Shown here: positions 17,818 through 27,060 of the stretch, in pieces | Layout of the letters: the number at the start of each line of letters is the position of its first letter | Numbering within the stretch: position 1 is the first letter of the stretch | Source of the DNA: Thiogranum sp. | Lineage (GTDB): Bacteria; Pseudomonadota; Gammaproteobacteria; DSM-19610 | DNA length: 64,000 nucleotides | Direction: 5' to 3' | NCBI GenBank assembly: GCA_030148805.1 | Contig: JASBSS010000007.1 | Coordinates: 62,001 to 126,000, forward strand | Notes under the pieces: model-generated | Databases searched by the model: none | What the model was told of the DNA's origin: nothing | The model's input: only the letters and a program-made list of their open reading frames with translations | Position numbers and translations under genes: made by a program

Positions 17818-19179
17818 TCAGCCGATCCGGGCCCGTAACGAGGGATACCGCAACCCCAGGGTCAGGGACCGCGCCAGGACGAAGACCAGCAATGACAGCC
17901 ATAATCCGTGCATGCCCAGCCAGGATGTCAGGGGCCACCAGACGGCCAGGAATGCTGCCACTGAAAGCAACGACGCGTTGCGCATGGCGCCGGTGGCGGT
18001 GGCGCCAATGAAAATGCCATCGAGCTGAAAGGCGGCGACCGATACCAGCACATAGCCGGCGGCGTAAGGCAGAAAGCGTCCAGCGCTGAGGCGCACGGCC
18101 GTCAAGTCCGTCAAGCCGGCGATAATCAGCGATCCGAAGACCAACAGCACCAGACTCAGCAAAAGCGCCGTGATGGCGGCGAGCTGACTGGAGGTGCGCA
18201 CCGACAGATCAAACAGATCGCGGCGCCCCGCGCCCTTGGCTCGACCGATCAACACTTCCGCGGCGTGAGCGAAGCCATCGAGAAAAAACGCGCTGAAGGC
18301 AATCAATTGCAGCAGGATGTGGGTGGCAGCCAGGACGACGTCGCCAAAGCGCGCGCTCTGATCCAGAAACCAGGCAAAACCGAACAGCAGCAACTGCGTG
18401 CGCAGCATGAGGTTGGCATTGGCACTCAGTGTCTGGCGCAGTTTCGCGACCTCGCCCATGCGCCGCCATGGCCAGAAGGATTCGGCCTCGCCGCGGCGCT
18501 GGTGCAACAGTCTGAAAACCGACCCGCCCGCATAAAGGATCGCCACCCACTCGGCGATGGCGGTGCCCGCGGCAATACCCGCCACTCCCCAGTCCAGCAC
18601 TCCGGCGAAAAGGATATCCAGGGCGATGTTGACGCCATTGAGCACCAGTTGCAGACGCAGCAACTTGCCGCTGTGTCCCAGTCCGATCAGCGTCCCCATC
18701 AACGCGTAAAGGGCCAGGCTGGCCGGCGCCGCCCAGATGCGGATGAACAGGTATTGCTGCGCCAACGTCTCCACCGACGCGCTGGCGCCGAGCAACCCGC
18801 CCGCGATCCAGGCGATCGGCCGCTGCAACAGAATCAGCCCCAGGCCGATACCGAACGCGCTCAACAGCGCCCGGCCAAGCGCGGCGCGCACCTCGGGTTC
18901 CTCGCCGGCGCCGTCGGCCTGGGCGACAAAGCCGGTCGTGCCCATGCGCAGGAAGCCGAAGCTCCAATAGAGAAAACTGAAAATGAGCGCGCCCAGGGCG
19001 ATGGCACCGAGATCCTGGCTGCTGCCGGTGTGACCGATGACGGCGGTGTCGACCAGACCGAGCAGGGGCACGCTGCTGTTGGCGAGAATGATAGGCCAGG
19101 TCAGCGCCCACACCCGCCGGCGGGTAGGATGCAGCACGGCGGAGGCGGCGCGCGACGGCGGGGATATGCCGGAACCCAC
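17818..19179 (-). CDS. MATE-family multidrug/toxin exporter (DinF-like)
   Basis: The protein is 453 residues with about twelve transmembrane segments in two six-helix halves. The first half has VWALTWPIILANSSVPLLGL, VDTAVIGHTG, and GFLRMGTTGFVAQADGAGEE. The second half begins near QTLSANANLMLRTQLLLFGF. The DinF branch exports small cationic or toxic compounds with H+ or Na+. The GTG at 19179 lies seven bases after the MarR stop and gives the usual family length. The frame is open further upstream but overlaps marR. It is co-transcribed with, and probably controlled by, that regulator. Confidence 0.88.
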   Translation of the reverse strand: MGSGISPPSRAASAVLHPTRRRVWALTWPIILANSSVPLLGLVDTAVIGHTGSSQDLGAIALGALIFSFLYWSFGFLRMGTTGFVAQADGAGEEPEVRAALGRALLSAFGIGLGLILLQRPIAWIAGGLLGASASVETLAQQYLFIRIWAAPASLALYALMGTLIGLGHSGKLLRLQLVLNGVNIALDILFAGVLDWGVAGIAAGTAIAEWVAILYAGGSVFRLLHQRRGEAESFWPWRRMGEVAKLRQTLSANANLMLRTQLLLFGFAWFLDQSARFGDVVLAATHILLQLIAFSAFFLDGFAHAAEVLIGRAKGAGRRDLFDLSVRTSSQLAAITALLLSLVLLVFGSLIIAGLTDLTAVRLSAGRFLPYAAGYVLVSVAAFQLDGIFIGATATGAMRNASLLSVAAFLAVWWPLTSWLGMHGLWLSLLVFVLARSLTLGLRYPSLRARIG

Positions 19180-19186
19180 CGCCCGA

Positions 19187-19633
19187 TCACCGCGCCACGC
19201 CGGGGATCCGGCCCAGCATGGCCGCCAACTGCCTGAGCTCCTTGTCGTTGAAGTACTGCTCGAAATGCGCGGCGATCGCGCCACCGTAGACCGGCCACAT
19301 CCGCTTGAGCAAGTCACGCCCGGCGGCCGTAATCCGCACCCGGGCGCCGCGTCCGTCCTCTTCGCAGACGTGACGTTGCAACAGGCCTTCCGCTTCCAGA
19401 CGATCGAGCAGGCGAGACAGGTTGTGTTTGTTCAACAACACCGCCGCGCCGATTTCGAACTGGCGCAACCCCCCGGCGCCGGCGCGCCGCAGTTCGAGCA
19501 ACACGTCGTACCAACGCAAGGGCGGCAACGACGCTTGCTTTAAATCCGCCTCGACGCGCTCCAGCAACACCTGCTGGGTACGTACCAGACGAGCCCAAGC
19601 CGTTAGGGTGATGGCATCCGGTTTGGGTTCCAT
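19187..19633 (-). CDS. MarR-family transcriptional regulator
   Basis: The protein is 148 residues from MEPKPDAITLTAWARLVRTQ. The winged helix is in the middle: GGLRQFEIGAAVLLNKHNLS, RLLDRLEAEGLL, then the wing CEEDGRGARVRITAAGRDLL. It should repress its own operon with the MATE exporter, and perhaps the divergent rhodanese gene, by binding the GTTGCA-type palindromes in the shared intergenic space. The frame is open upstream through that promoter region, where no start has a ribosome binding site. Confidence 0.88.
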   Translation of the reverse strand: MEPKPDAITLTAWARLVRTQQVLLERVEADLKQASLPPLRWYDVLLELRRAGAGGLRQFEIGAAVLLNKHNLSRLLDRLEAEGLLQRHVCEEDGRGARVRITAAGRDLLKRMWPVYGGAIAAHFEQYFNDKELRQLAAMLGRIPGVAR

Positions 19634-19656
19634 GCCGACAACGCTACCGCAGGATA

Positions 19657-19704
19657 GTTGCAGTTGCAACTTTGACTCATCCGGCATATAGTTGCAATTG
19701 CAAC
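19657..19704. promoter_or_regulatory. Two GTTGCAATTGCAAC-type operator palindromes
   Basis: A perfect palindrome GTTGCAATTGCAAC (19691-19704) and a near copy GTTGCAGTTGCAAC (19657-19670) lie 34 bases apart, about three helical turns, between the divergent marR and rhodanese starts. TTGCAA-type inverted repeats are common MarR-family operators. Confidence 0.75.
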
Positions 19705-19741
19705 CATATAGATTACCCCGAAACCCGATAGGAGAACGGTG

Positions 19742-20089
19742 ATGACAACATTCCGACGCATTCATCGAGAGGATATCCAGGCCCACCTCAAGGCCGGCAC
19801 GGTACTGCAACTGGTCGAGGCGCTACCGGAAAAACACTACCACGACGGCCACTTGCCGGGGGCAATACAACTGGGGCACGATCAAGTGCCGACCCTGGCA
19901 GGGGCCCGATTACCTGACAAGGATGCCTTCATCGTAGTCTATTGCGCCAGTGAGGCCTGCCAGAACTCGGGCCTGGCGGCCCGGGCGTTGGCGACCCTCG
20001 GCTACCGCAACGTCGCCGAATATGTCGAAGGCAAGCAGGATTGGGTGGCCGCCGGGTTGCCGCTGGAAACCGGTCGCGAATCGGCGTGA
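19742..20089 (+). CDS. Single-domain rhodanese-like sulfurtransferase
   Basis: The protein is 115 residues. The rhodanese fold is shown by LVEALPEKHYHDGHLPGAIQ, and the active-site loop is YCASEACQNSGLAARALATL, with the catalytic cysteine in YCASEA. It probably transfers sulfane sulfur in the cytoplasm. AGGAGAACGGTG precedes the ATG. It is divergent from the MarR/MATE operon and likely shares its operators. Confidence 0.88.
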   Translation: MTTFRRIHREDIQAHLKAGTVLQLVEALPEKHYHDGHLPGAIQLGHDQVPTLAGARLPDKDAFIVVYCASEACQNSGLAARALATLGYRNVAEYVEGKQDWVAAGLPLETGRESA

Positions 20090-20296
20090 ACGCGCACCAG
20101 CGGCACTTTAGCGCCGGTGCGCGGGACTCAGGAGCCCTTCGCCTTCAGGGCGAGACCACCGCCACCATAGTGCTGAGGAAAAGGTCGGACCTGGGCCGGG
20201 GAAAAGATTCGCGGGAGCACAGCTGGGCGGCGTGAGCTCGACGACCTGAGCGCACCGCGCGGTCAGCGACGATCCTGGCCCTGGAAAATGGCGACC

Positions 20297-23200
20297 TTAG
20301 CCCGACGGCAACCGGACGATGAACTCCGCGCCCCGGTTGTCCCCTTCGCTGCGTACCTCGACGGAACCGCCATGCAACTCCACCAGCGTGCGGACCAGCG
20401 CCAGGCCCAGACCCAGGCCACCGTCGGAGCGCACCCGCGTTTCGTGCGCCTGGGCGAACAGATCGAACACCGTCGGCAAGGCCTCCGGCGAAATGCCGCA
20501 GCCGGAATCACGCACGCGTATGATGGCTTCAGCCCCGTCGGTAGCCGCTTCGATTTCGATGCGCCCACCCGGCTCGGTGAACTTGGCCGCGTTGTTGAGT
20601 AGATTCGAGACCACCTGGGCCAAACGCATACGGTCGCCGCGCAGGTTTATCGGTGCTTCCGGGACCCGCGTCACGAGCTCGTGCCGACGCGCGTTGAGTG
20701 CCGGCAGGCTCAACTCCACGGCGCTCGCAACCACCTCCTGCACGCAGATTACTGTGGGCTTCAACTCGATCTTGCCGCGCGTGATGCGCGAAACGTCCAT
20801 CAGGTCATCCACCAGACGGGTCAGATGCGCCGTCTGACGGTCCAGTATCTGTTGCGTGCGAACGAGTTTCGCGTCGTCGAATTGCGCCAGGCCCAGCAAC
20901 TGCACGGCGCTGCGGATGGGCGCCAGGGGATTGCGCAACTCGTGCGCCAGCATCGCCAGGAATTCGTCCTTGCGTCGGTCGGCTTCGCGCAAGCGTCGCG
21001 CCTGTTCCCGCACCTTTGCGCTCACCCGCTCGTGCTCGGTGATTTCCTCCGCCACCACGTTCACCCCGATGACCTCGCCGCGCTCGTTGCGCAAGGGATG
21101 GTAGCTTTGCAGCCAGATGCGCTCGCTGTCGCCGGTGCGGCTGACACCGGAGATCTTTCGTCCGACCACTGGCAGGGCGCGCGCGATCACCCCAGCGATG
21201 ACCTCCTCCAGCTCGTCGGCCAGATGGGGGACGATTTCGCGCAGCGTGCGGCCGATATGCGCCGGTGCCGGCAAACCGTTGATTTCGGCCATACGATCGT
21301 TGATCCGCACATAACGCAGCTCCCGGTCGATGACGCACAAGCCGATGGGGGCCGTATCGTAGGTCGTCTGGATTTCCGCGAGCTGCCGGCGGGCGGCCGC
21401 CTCACTCTGGCGCAGCGCCTCGCGGGCACTTTCGCGCAGCTGTTTCAGCTGCAGGTTGACGCCGACCCGTGCCAGCAACTCACGCGCGGAAAAGGGCTTT
21501 ACCATGTAATCGTCCGCGCCGGCCTCCAGACCATCGACACGCGATTCCTCACCGGCTCGCGCCGAGAGCAGGAGCACCGGAATCTCGCGCAGCGCCGGAT
21601 CGGCGCGCAGGGCCCGCAACAATCCGAATCCATCCAGCTTCGGCATCATGACATCGGTGAGCACCAGGTCGGGCGGTTGCCGCCGCGCTGCGGCCAGCGC
21701 CGCTTCGCCGTCGCCGACGCTCTCAACCTGGTAGTGAGTGCGCAGCAACCGCGCCACGTACTCGCACATGTCGCGGTTGTCGTCGGCGAGCAATACCCGC
21801 GGCGCGTCGGCCGGAGCCGGCGATGCCTGGATCCCTCCCAGGTCGGCGTCCACGGCGTCGGCGGGGAACTCGTCGGCCACGTCCGGCAACCAGCGCAGAA
21901 CCTCGGCCAGCGCGGGCTCGAGCTGGCTGCGTTCGTCACGACGCGGCGGCGGTGCCTGACATTGATCCTTCGGCAGGTGCTCTGCGCCCAGGGGAAGGGT
22001 GACGGTAAAACAGGTCCCCTCTCCCACGGTGCTCTGCAGCTCGACGTCGCCGCCGTGCAGTGACACCAACTCCTTGACCAGGGCCAGGCCGATGCCGGAG
22101 CCTTCGTGGGTGCGCGACTGCACGCCGCGAACCTGGTGAAAGCGGTCGAAGACCTTGTCGAGTTCGGAGGCGGGAATGCCAACCCCGGTATCCGCCACGC
22201 TCAGTTTCACGCACCCGGGCGCGGCGATCAAGCGCACGGCGATTTCGCCGGCGAAAGTGAATTTAACCGCGTTGGAAAGCAGGTTGAGGATGATTTTCTC
22301 CCAATGCGCGGTGTCGACATACACCGGCTCGGGCAGCGCGGGAAAATCCAGCACCAGCTGCAATCCCGCTTTGTCGATGGCCGAACGGAAGTTGCTCGCC
22401 AGATCCAGCGTGAGCCGGCGCAGGTCTACCGGTGCGAAGCGGGCGTTGACGCGTCCGGCTTCGATACGGGAAAAATCGAGCAACGCATTCACCAGCCTGA
22501 GCAGGCGCAAACCGTTTCGGTGCACCAGTTCGAGTCGCTCGCGCTGTGCCGGCGGCAGGGGTTCGCCGCGGTCGGCCAGCATATCCTCGGCGGGTCCGAG
22601 CATGAGCGTCAACGGGGTGCGGAACTCGTGGCTGATATTGCTGAAGAACTCGGTTTTGACCCGGTCCAGTTCGGCCAGGGCCTCGGCGCGGCGACGCGCC
22701 GCGGTGTAAGCCGATGCGTTGGCGATCCCCGTGGCGATGTGACTCGCCACCAGGTCGAAAAAGCCCAGGTATTCGGCGTTGCGCACACGGCGGGGACTGA
22801 GCCCTACCACCAACAGCCCGGCGAGGTGCTCTTCTCCGGCGGCGGACAAAGGCAGCACCAGCGCCGACTCGGGCGACTCCGGCCATACCCCGCCGGGCAG
22901 GGTCCCGAACCGGGTCGCATCCAGGCGCACGGTTGCGGTATCGCCGCTGACGGCCACGGACCGCAACGGCCAGGGACAGACTTGGGCCGCGGGCTCGTCC
23001 AGCTCCACCTGCTCGGGTCCAGCAGGCGTTGCAGCGGAAAAACCAGACGAGGCCACCCGACGCGCTCGCCTGCCCTCCTCGGAGAGCAGATATACCATGG
23101 CAAAGGGCACATCGGACAGATTCTGCGCCAGAATCTCCATGGCCCCTGCGCATACCGCCTCGACATCGGAGGCATCGGCGGCCCGCGCGCCCAGGTCGCG

Positions 23201-23713
23201 CAGGGTCTGCAAGCGCCGCTCACCCATCACGCGCTCGGTGGTTTCGGTGCAGGCACAGAACACGCCGCTGACGCCGCATTCATCGATGATCGGGCTATAG
23301 GAGAAGGTGAAATACACTTCTTCGCGTGGCAGGTTCCGATCCATGATCAGCATCAGATCCTCGGACCAGGTCGGCTCGCCGGTGGCGAACACCCCATCGG
23401 CCATCGGGCCCACCACATCCCAGATCTCACGCCAGCACTCGCGCGCCGAACAACCGAGCCACATGGGATGTTTGGTACTGCCCAACACCGGTATGTAGGC
23501 GTCGTTGTAGAACATGGTGAGGTCGTCGCCCCACCAGACGAACATGGGAAAATTGGAATTCAAGCAAATACTGACAGCGGTGCGCAACGTCGGCGACCAC
23601 TGCTGCGGAGGGCCTACCGCGGTGGCGCTCCAGTCCAGCGCCCGCATGCGCGCACCCATGTCGCCGCCGCCGACCAGGCAATGCGCCGCCGCATCCACGT
23701 CCATCGCGATCAT
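20297..23713 (-). CDS. Double hybrid sensor histidine kinase (PAS-GAF-HK-REC-PAS-HK)
   Basis: The protein is 1138 residues with no clear membrane segment. Domains in order: PAS-like input (about 20-165), GAF (170-335), HisKA with phospho-acceptor His362 (FFSNISHEFRTPLTLML) and ATPase to about 575, receiver with Asp687 (PDLVLTDVMMPKLDGFG), PAS (780-895), then a second HisKA with His924 (AMLAHELRNPLAPIRSA) and ATPase to the end. The kinase, receiver, kinase order suggests an internal phosphorelay. A GGAGG box precedes the ATG. The protein is a paralogue of the larger kinase encoded at 44.8-49.9 kb. No cognate regulator is adjacent. Confidence 0.92.
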   Translation of the reverse strand: MIAMDVDAAAHCLVGGGDMGARMRALDWSATAVGPPQQWSPTLRTAVSICLNSNFPMFVWWGDDLTMFYNDAYIPVLGSTKHPMWLGCSARECWREIWDVVGPMADGVFATGEPTWSEDLMLIMDRNLPREEVYFTFSYSPIIDECGVSGVFCACTETTERVMGERRLQTLRDLGARAADASDVEAVCAGAMEILAQNLSDVPFAMVYLLSEEGRRARRVASSGFSAATPAGPEQVELDEPAAQVCPWPLRSVAVSGDTATVRLDATRFGTLPGGVWPESPESALVLPLSAAGEEHLAGLLVVGLSPRRVRNAEYLGFFDLVASHIATGIANASAYTAARRRAEALAELDRVKTEFFSNISHEFRTPLTLMLGPAEDMLADRGEPLPPAQRERLELVHRNGLRLLRLVNALLDFSRIEAGRVNARFAPVDLRRLTLDLASNFRSAIDKAGLQLVLDFPALPEPVYVDTAHWEKIILNLLSNAVKFTFAGEIAVRLIAAPGCVKLSVADTGVGIPASELDKVFDRFHQVRGVQSRTHEGSGIGLALVKELVSLHGGDVELQSTVGEGTCFTVTLPLGAEHLPKDQCQAPPPRRDERSQLEPALAEVLRWLPDVADEFPADAVDADLGGIQASPAPADAPRVLLADDNRDMCEYVARLLRTHYQVESVGDGEAALAAARRQPPDLVLTDVMMPKLDGFGLLRALRADPALREIPVLLLSARAGEESRVDGLEAGADDYMVKPFSARELLARVGVNLQLKQLRESAREALRQSEAAARRQLAEIQTTYDTAPIGLCVIDRELRYVRINDRMAEINGLPAPAHIGRTLREIVPHLADELEEVIAGVIARALPVVGRKISGVSRTGDSERIWLQSYHPLRNERGEVIGVNVVAEEITEHERVSAKVREQARRLREADRRKDEFLAMLAHELRNPLAPIRSAVQLLGLAQFDDAKLVRTQQILDRQTAHLTRLVDDLMDVSRITRGKIELKPTVICVQEVVASAVELSLPALNARRHELVTRVPEAPINLRGDRMRLAQVVSNLLNNAAKFTEPGGRIEIEAATDGAEAIIRVRDSGCGISPEALPTVFDLFAQAHETRVRSDGGLGLGLALVRTLVELHGGSVEVRSEGDNRGAEFIVRLPSG

Positions 23714-24103
23714 CAGACCTCCGGTTATCGTCCACGCAGCTTACTGTAGTCGCGACGGTCCGCCTAGCGCGGTTGAAGACGCTGTCAGTCTACGCCTACA
23801 CACCGGGGCGTGGCCACCCGCCGAAGCCGCCCGTTATTAGAAGTGGGGGCGCCCCCTGACGGCCGGCAAGAGCCGCCGAGAACTCCGGCCCCGCGCGATC
23901 CCAATGCCGTGACCGTCCTCTTCGTCGCGTACAGTACCTCATCATTGGTTGCTCGGCCGAATGACGCGGTGATTCCGTAACACGGAAAACCGGCAATGCC
24001 GGGGCCGAAACCGAGCGAAAGCTCGCTGGCGTCATTTGAGTTACACGGCTTAAAGGGAATGTCTTATTATAGATCCCCGCCCCCTAGACAGGAGGAGAAT
24101 CCC
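23714..24103. promoter_or_regulatory. Divergent intergenic region with three consecutive short inverted repeats
   Basis: Between the kinase and the EF-hand peptide gene lie three inverted repeats in a row: TTCCGT-AAC-ACGGAA (23972-23986), CCGGC-AAT-GCCGG (23989-24001) and CGAGC-GAAA-GCTCG (about 24011-24024). An AT-rich TATTATAGAT element follows, about 40 bases before the ATG at 24104. They could be regulator sites or a folded leader RNA. I recognise no known riboswitch class. Confidence 0.5.
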
Positions 24104-24517
24104 ATGACACAGAAATCCACGATCCACCCGTTAACGGTAGTCTTGGGCGCTGCGTTCACTGTGACTCTGGTCCACAGCGGCAGCCTCAGCGCCGCCGACA
24201 ATCCCTTCGGCATGAAAACACTGTCCCGGGGCTACCTGCTACTGGCGGATAACAAAACCGGTGAAGGACGGTGCGGAGGCGGCGAAAGCGGCAAGCATGG
24301 CGAGGGCAGGTGCGGGTTGTCACGCATGGACAGCGACGGCGACGGCAAAGTCACCAAAAGCGAATTCATGGCCGGGCATGAAAAGATGTTCGAGCATATG
24401 GACCAGAACGCCGATGGCGTGATCGATCAGGCCGAAGGCGATGCCCACATGAAGCACATGATGGAATCCATGAAAGCCGGCAAGAGTAGCGAAGGCAAAT
24501 GCGGCGGCGCGAAATAA
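24104..24517 (+). CDS. HvfA-like precursor peptide with EGxCG motifs and a pair of EF-hands
   Basis: The protein is 137 residues, starting after AGGAGGAGAATCCC. The N-terminus (MTQKSTIHPLTVVLGAAFTV to about residue 30) is a signal-type leader, followed by ADNPFGMKTLSRGYLLLAD, which resembles HvfA-family leaders of modified copper-binding peptides. EGRCG occurs at 54-58 and 67-71 and EGKCG at 130-134. HvfA-type motifs of this kind are converted to oxazolone/thioamide by DUF692 enzymes with a partner. Between them sit two EF-hand loops (Asp76-Glu87 and Asp100-Glu111). No DUF692 or partner gene is in the window. The role is inferred; an EF-hand metal-binding secreted protein is the cautious alternative. 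Confidence 0.7.
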   Translation: MTQKSTIHPLTVVLGAAFTVTLVHSGSLSAADNPFGMKTLSRGYLLLADNKTGEGRCGGGESGKHGEGRCGLSRMDSDGDGKVTKSEFMAGHEKMFEHMDQNADGVIDQAEGDAHMKHMMESMKAGKSSEGKCGGAK

Positions 24518-24760
24518 GCGACCGTCATTGGCCGCTGCAGGGAGCGGCGACGAGCTGGACCCAGGCGGTGAGCGGTCGCGAGGCGGGCCCGCGGTCGACG
24601 GCCAACCGGCGGACTTGCCGGATGACCGCGCGCACCCGGTCGATATGACGCAAGTACTTGACCGGCGATGACCCCCGGCACGACCATCGATCGGTTAGCG
24701 CGCGAGCGCGGTGGCGCTATCACATCGACGCAGGCCTGACCTACGCTACGGCCGTGCCCC

Positions 24761-25201
24761 CTACCAGCTCTTATAGGGCAGGAACTTGCCGCTCATGGTG
24801 ACTTTGACGCGGTCGCCCGCCGGGTTCTCCTCCCTGGCGATATCCATCGAAAAGTCGATCGCCGACATGATGCCGTCGCCGAATTTTTCGTGGATCAATT
24901 CCTTGATGGTCTCGCCGTAGACGCCGACGAGTTCATACCAACGGTAGATCACCGGATCGGTAGGCACCGCCTTGTCCCAATGTTTGTGCGGATACGACTG
25001 CAAGGCGGCGGAAACCTCGCCCGGCAGCTTCAGGACCTCGCAGAGCCTGTCGGCAGCCGGCGACCGCAGGCTGTTCATCCCCAGGCAGGCGGAAGTCAGA
25101 AAGACCGGCGACAGGCCGACCTGTGCTGCGAGCTGTTCCCAACCGAGCCCAGCGGTTTGCTTGGCCTGGATGATTGCTGCGCTCATTTCACGTTTGTTCA
25201 T
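24761..25201 (-). CDS. cynS: Cyanase (cyanate hydratase) CynS
   Basis: The enzyme converts cyanate and bicarbonate to carbamate, giving ammonia and CO2. It has 146 residues. The N-terminal helical domain is MSAAIIQAKQTAGLGWEQLA. The catalytic region is VIYRWYELVGVYGETIKELI followed by GDGIMSAIDFSMDI, with the conserved Arg, Glu and Ser. GAGGAGAAATCGC precedes the ATG. It is the last gene of an operon with a formate/nitrite channel and a fused phosphatase/kinase (59-base gap), suggesting that the channel may supply anions or bicarbonate to it. Confidence 0.95.
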   Translation of the reverse strand: MNKREMSAAIIQAKQTAGLGWEQLAAQVGLSPVFLTSACLGMNSLRSPAADRLCEVLKLPGEVSAALQSYPHKHWDKAVPTDPVIYRWYELVGVYGETIKELIHEKFGDGIMSAIDFSMDIAREENPAGDRVKVTMSGKFLPYKSW

Positions 25202-25260
25202 GCGATTTCTCCTCTGGGTATCGGGGACGGACGGTATGGACGGATTGGCATGGCTCGGGG

Positions 25261-27060
25261 TCAGGCGTGCAGTCCGGGATGCGTGACCACCAGGGCGAGG
25301 ACCAGCAGAAACAGCGTCAACGACAACAGCTTCCAGAACAACAGCGGGTGGCGCTCGATCAATGGCGCGCCGCGCGCGGCGACCAACGCCGGATTGGGAT
25401 GGCGCAGGTCGTGGAGAAACTCCGACAGGGTGTCGTAGCGCTTCGACGGATTGGGATGCACGGCTTTCCTCACACAGCCGTCGACCCACTGGGGTATGGC
25501 ACGGTCGCGATTCCCGAGCGGACGATAGCGAAGTTTACGTTGCGCGGCTCGGCTGGTGGCCCGCGCCACACCGGCGCCATACGGAAGGCGGCCGCTGAGC
25601 ATCTGGTAACAGATCACGCCAAGGGCAAACTGGTCGGAGCGCGGCGTCCCCGGCTCGCCGAGAAAATACTCCGGCGCGGTATACTGGGCGGTGCCAAGGC
25701 GTTGTTGCCGCCCCATGGGCCCGCCCGACTCGGCGATTCCGGCAACCCGCACCGAGCCGAAGTCGATGAGCTTGATCCCCCCATGGCGGTCGATCATGAT
25801 GTTGGCCGGACGCAGATCCTGATGGATCATCTCCTGGCGGTGCAACGCGCGCAGTCCCTTGACGATCTGCTCGACGATGCCACGCACGCGCTCCAGCGGC
25901 GGCCGCGGATTGTCGCGCATCCATTGCTCGAGCGTCTGTCCCTCGACGTACTCGAACACGGTGTACAACGCGCTGCGCCGCCCGCCGTCGGACGGCGCCT
26001 TGAGCAGATGCGGATTGTCCAACCGGCGGGCGACCCACTCCTCGGTCAGGAAGCGTTCCAGATAGTCCGGATTGTCGCGCTGGTCGACCGACGGTGTCTT
26101 CACGACCACCGGGCGCCGGGTGTTCAGCTCGTCGGCCAGATACACATGGCTGCGGGCGCTGCTGTGGATATTGCGCAGAATGCGGTACCCATCGAGCAGG
26201 CTGTTCGCCCTCAATGCCGGGGGGAACGGCAGGAGCGCGGCCCGCTCGCCAACCACGTCCAGCTCCGGTACCGGCAGTTGATCGACGCGCACGATCTGGA
26301 TGGTCAGATTGTCCGTGCTGCCGTTGCGCCGGGCGCGATCGACGATCCGCCGCGCGGCAAGATCCAGATTATCCCCGTGCTCGCGGATGACCCTGGCGAT
26401 ATCGCGCTCGGAGACGTGTTCGTAAACCCCGTCGGTCATCAGCACCAGTGTCGCCCCCTCCTCGACGTTGTAGCGTCGGTAGTCCAGCTCCAGCCGCTCG
26501 CGCATGCCCAGGGCACGGCTCAGGTAGCTCTTGTCGTGGGCCACCCAGAGGCGGTGTTCTTCGGTCAGCGGTTCCAGGCGCTCGCCGCTGAGATAGGCGA
26601 TGCGCGCGTCGCCGATGTGGAACACGTGGGCGCTGGTGGCCTTGAGAACGACGGCGCTGAACGTGCAGACATAACCGCGGTTCAGGTCGAAACGATGCGG
26701 GCCGTGGCGGGACTGGGCGTACAACCAGGAGTTGATGGCCGCGAGCACACGGTGAACCGCCGTTTTGACCGACCAGGCTTCCGCGGTGGCGTAGTAGTCG
26801 GTGATAAAACTCTTGACCGCCGTCTCCGCCGCGACCTGACTGACCTCGCTGCTGCTGATACCGTCGGCCAGCGCGACTACGACACCCTTGCGCGCCAGCA
26901 ACGAACCGCGGGGATGGACGCAACCGTGGAAATCCTGGTTGACGTCCTTAGCCCCCTTGTCGGAACACTGCCCGACCTCGATTCGCAGCGCGTTACCCGC
27001 CTTCAGGGCGTCTGGCGCACGCGGTGCCCTGCCCGCTGCCACTGCGCATCCGCCGATCAA
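25261..27060 (-). CDS. Bifunctional PP2C-type phosphatase / Ser-Thr protein kinase
   Basis: The protein is 599 residues. Residues about 25-260 are a PP2C phosphatase (DKGAKDVNQDF, VVALADGISSSEVSQVAAET, VFHIGDARIAYL, LVLMTDGVYEHV, STDNLTIQIV). About 290-550 are a kinase with VVVKTPS lysine, the catalytic loop IHQDLRPANIM (HQD in place of HRD) and LIDFGSVRV. A single transmembrane helix is at the C-terminus. The start appears to be TTG overlapping the stop of the channel gene (TTGA). The same fused architecture is known beside nitrate/nitrite transport genes in pseudomonads, so it may control nitrogen-anion uptake. Confidence 0.9.
   Translation of the reverse strand: MIGGCAVAAGRAPRAPDALKAGNALRIEVGQCSDKGAKDVNQDFHGCVHPRGSLLARKGVVVALADGISSSEVSQVAAETAVKSFITDYYATAEAWSVKTAVHRVLAAINSWLYAQSRHGPHRFDLNRGYVCTFSAVVLKATSAHVFHIGDARIAYLSGERLEPLTEEHRLWVAHDKSYLSRALGMRERLELDYRRYNVEEGATLVLMTDGVYEHVSERDIARVIREHGDNLDLAARRIVDRARRNGSTDNLTIQIVRVDQLPVPELDVVGERAALLPFPPALRANSLLDGYRILRNIHSSARSHVYLADELNTRRPVVVKTPSVDQRDNPDYLERFLTEEWVARRLDNPHLLKAPSDGGRRSALYTVFEYVEGQTLEQWMRDNPRPPLERVRGIVEQIVKGLRALHRQEMIHQDLRPANIMIDRHGGIKLIDFGSVRVAGIAESGGPMGRQQRLGTAQYTAPEYFLGEPGTPRSDQFALGVICYQMLSGRLPYGAGVARATSRAAQRKLRYRPLGNRDRAIPQWVDGCVRKAVHPNPSKRYDTLSEFLHDLRHPNPALVAARGAPLIERHPLLFWKLLSLTLFLLVLALVVTHPGLHA

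Noticed and set aside
23971-24024. Known riboswitch (cyclic-di-GMP-I, cobalamin and others) before the HvfA-like gene
   Set aside because: The conserved single-stranded segments of the classes I know are not present. Only the stem-loops are.
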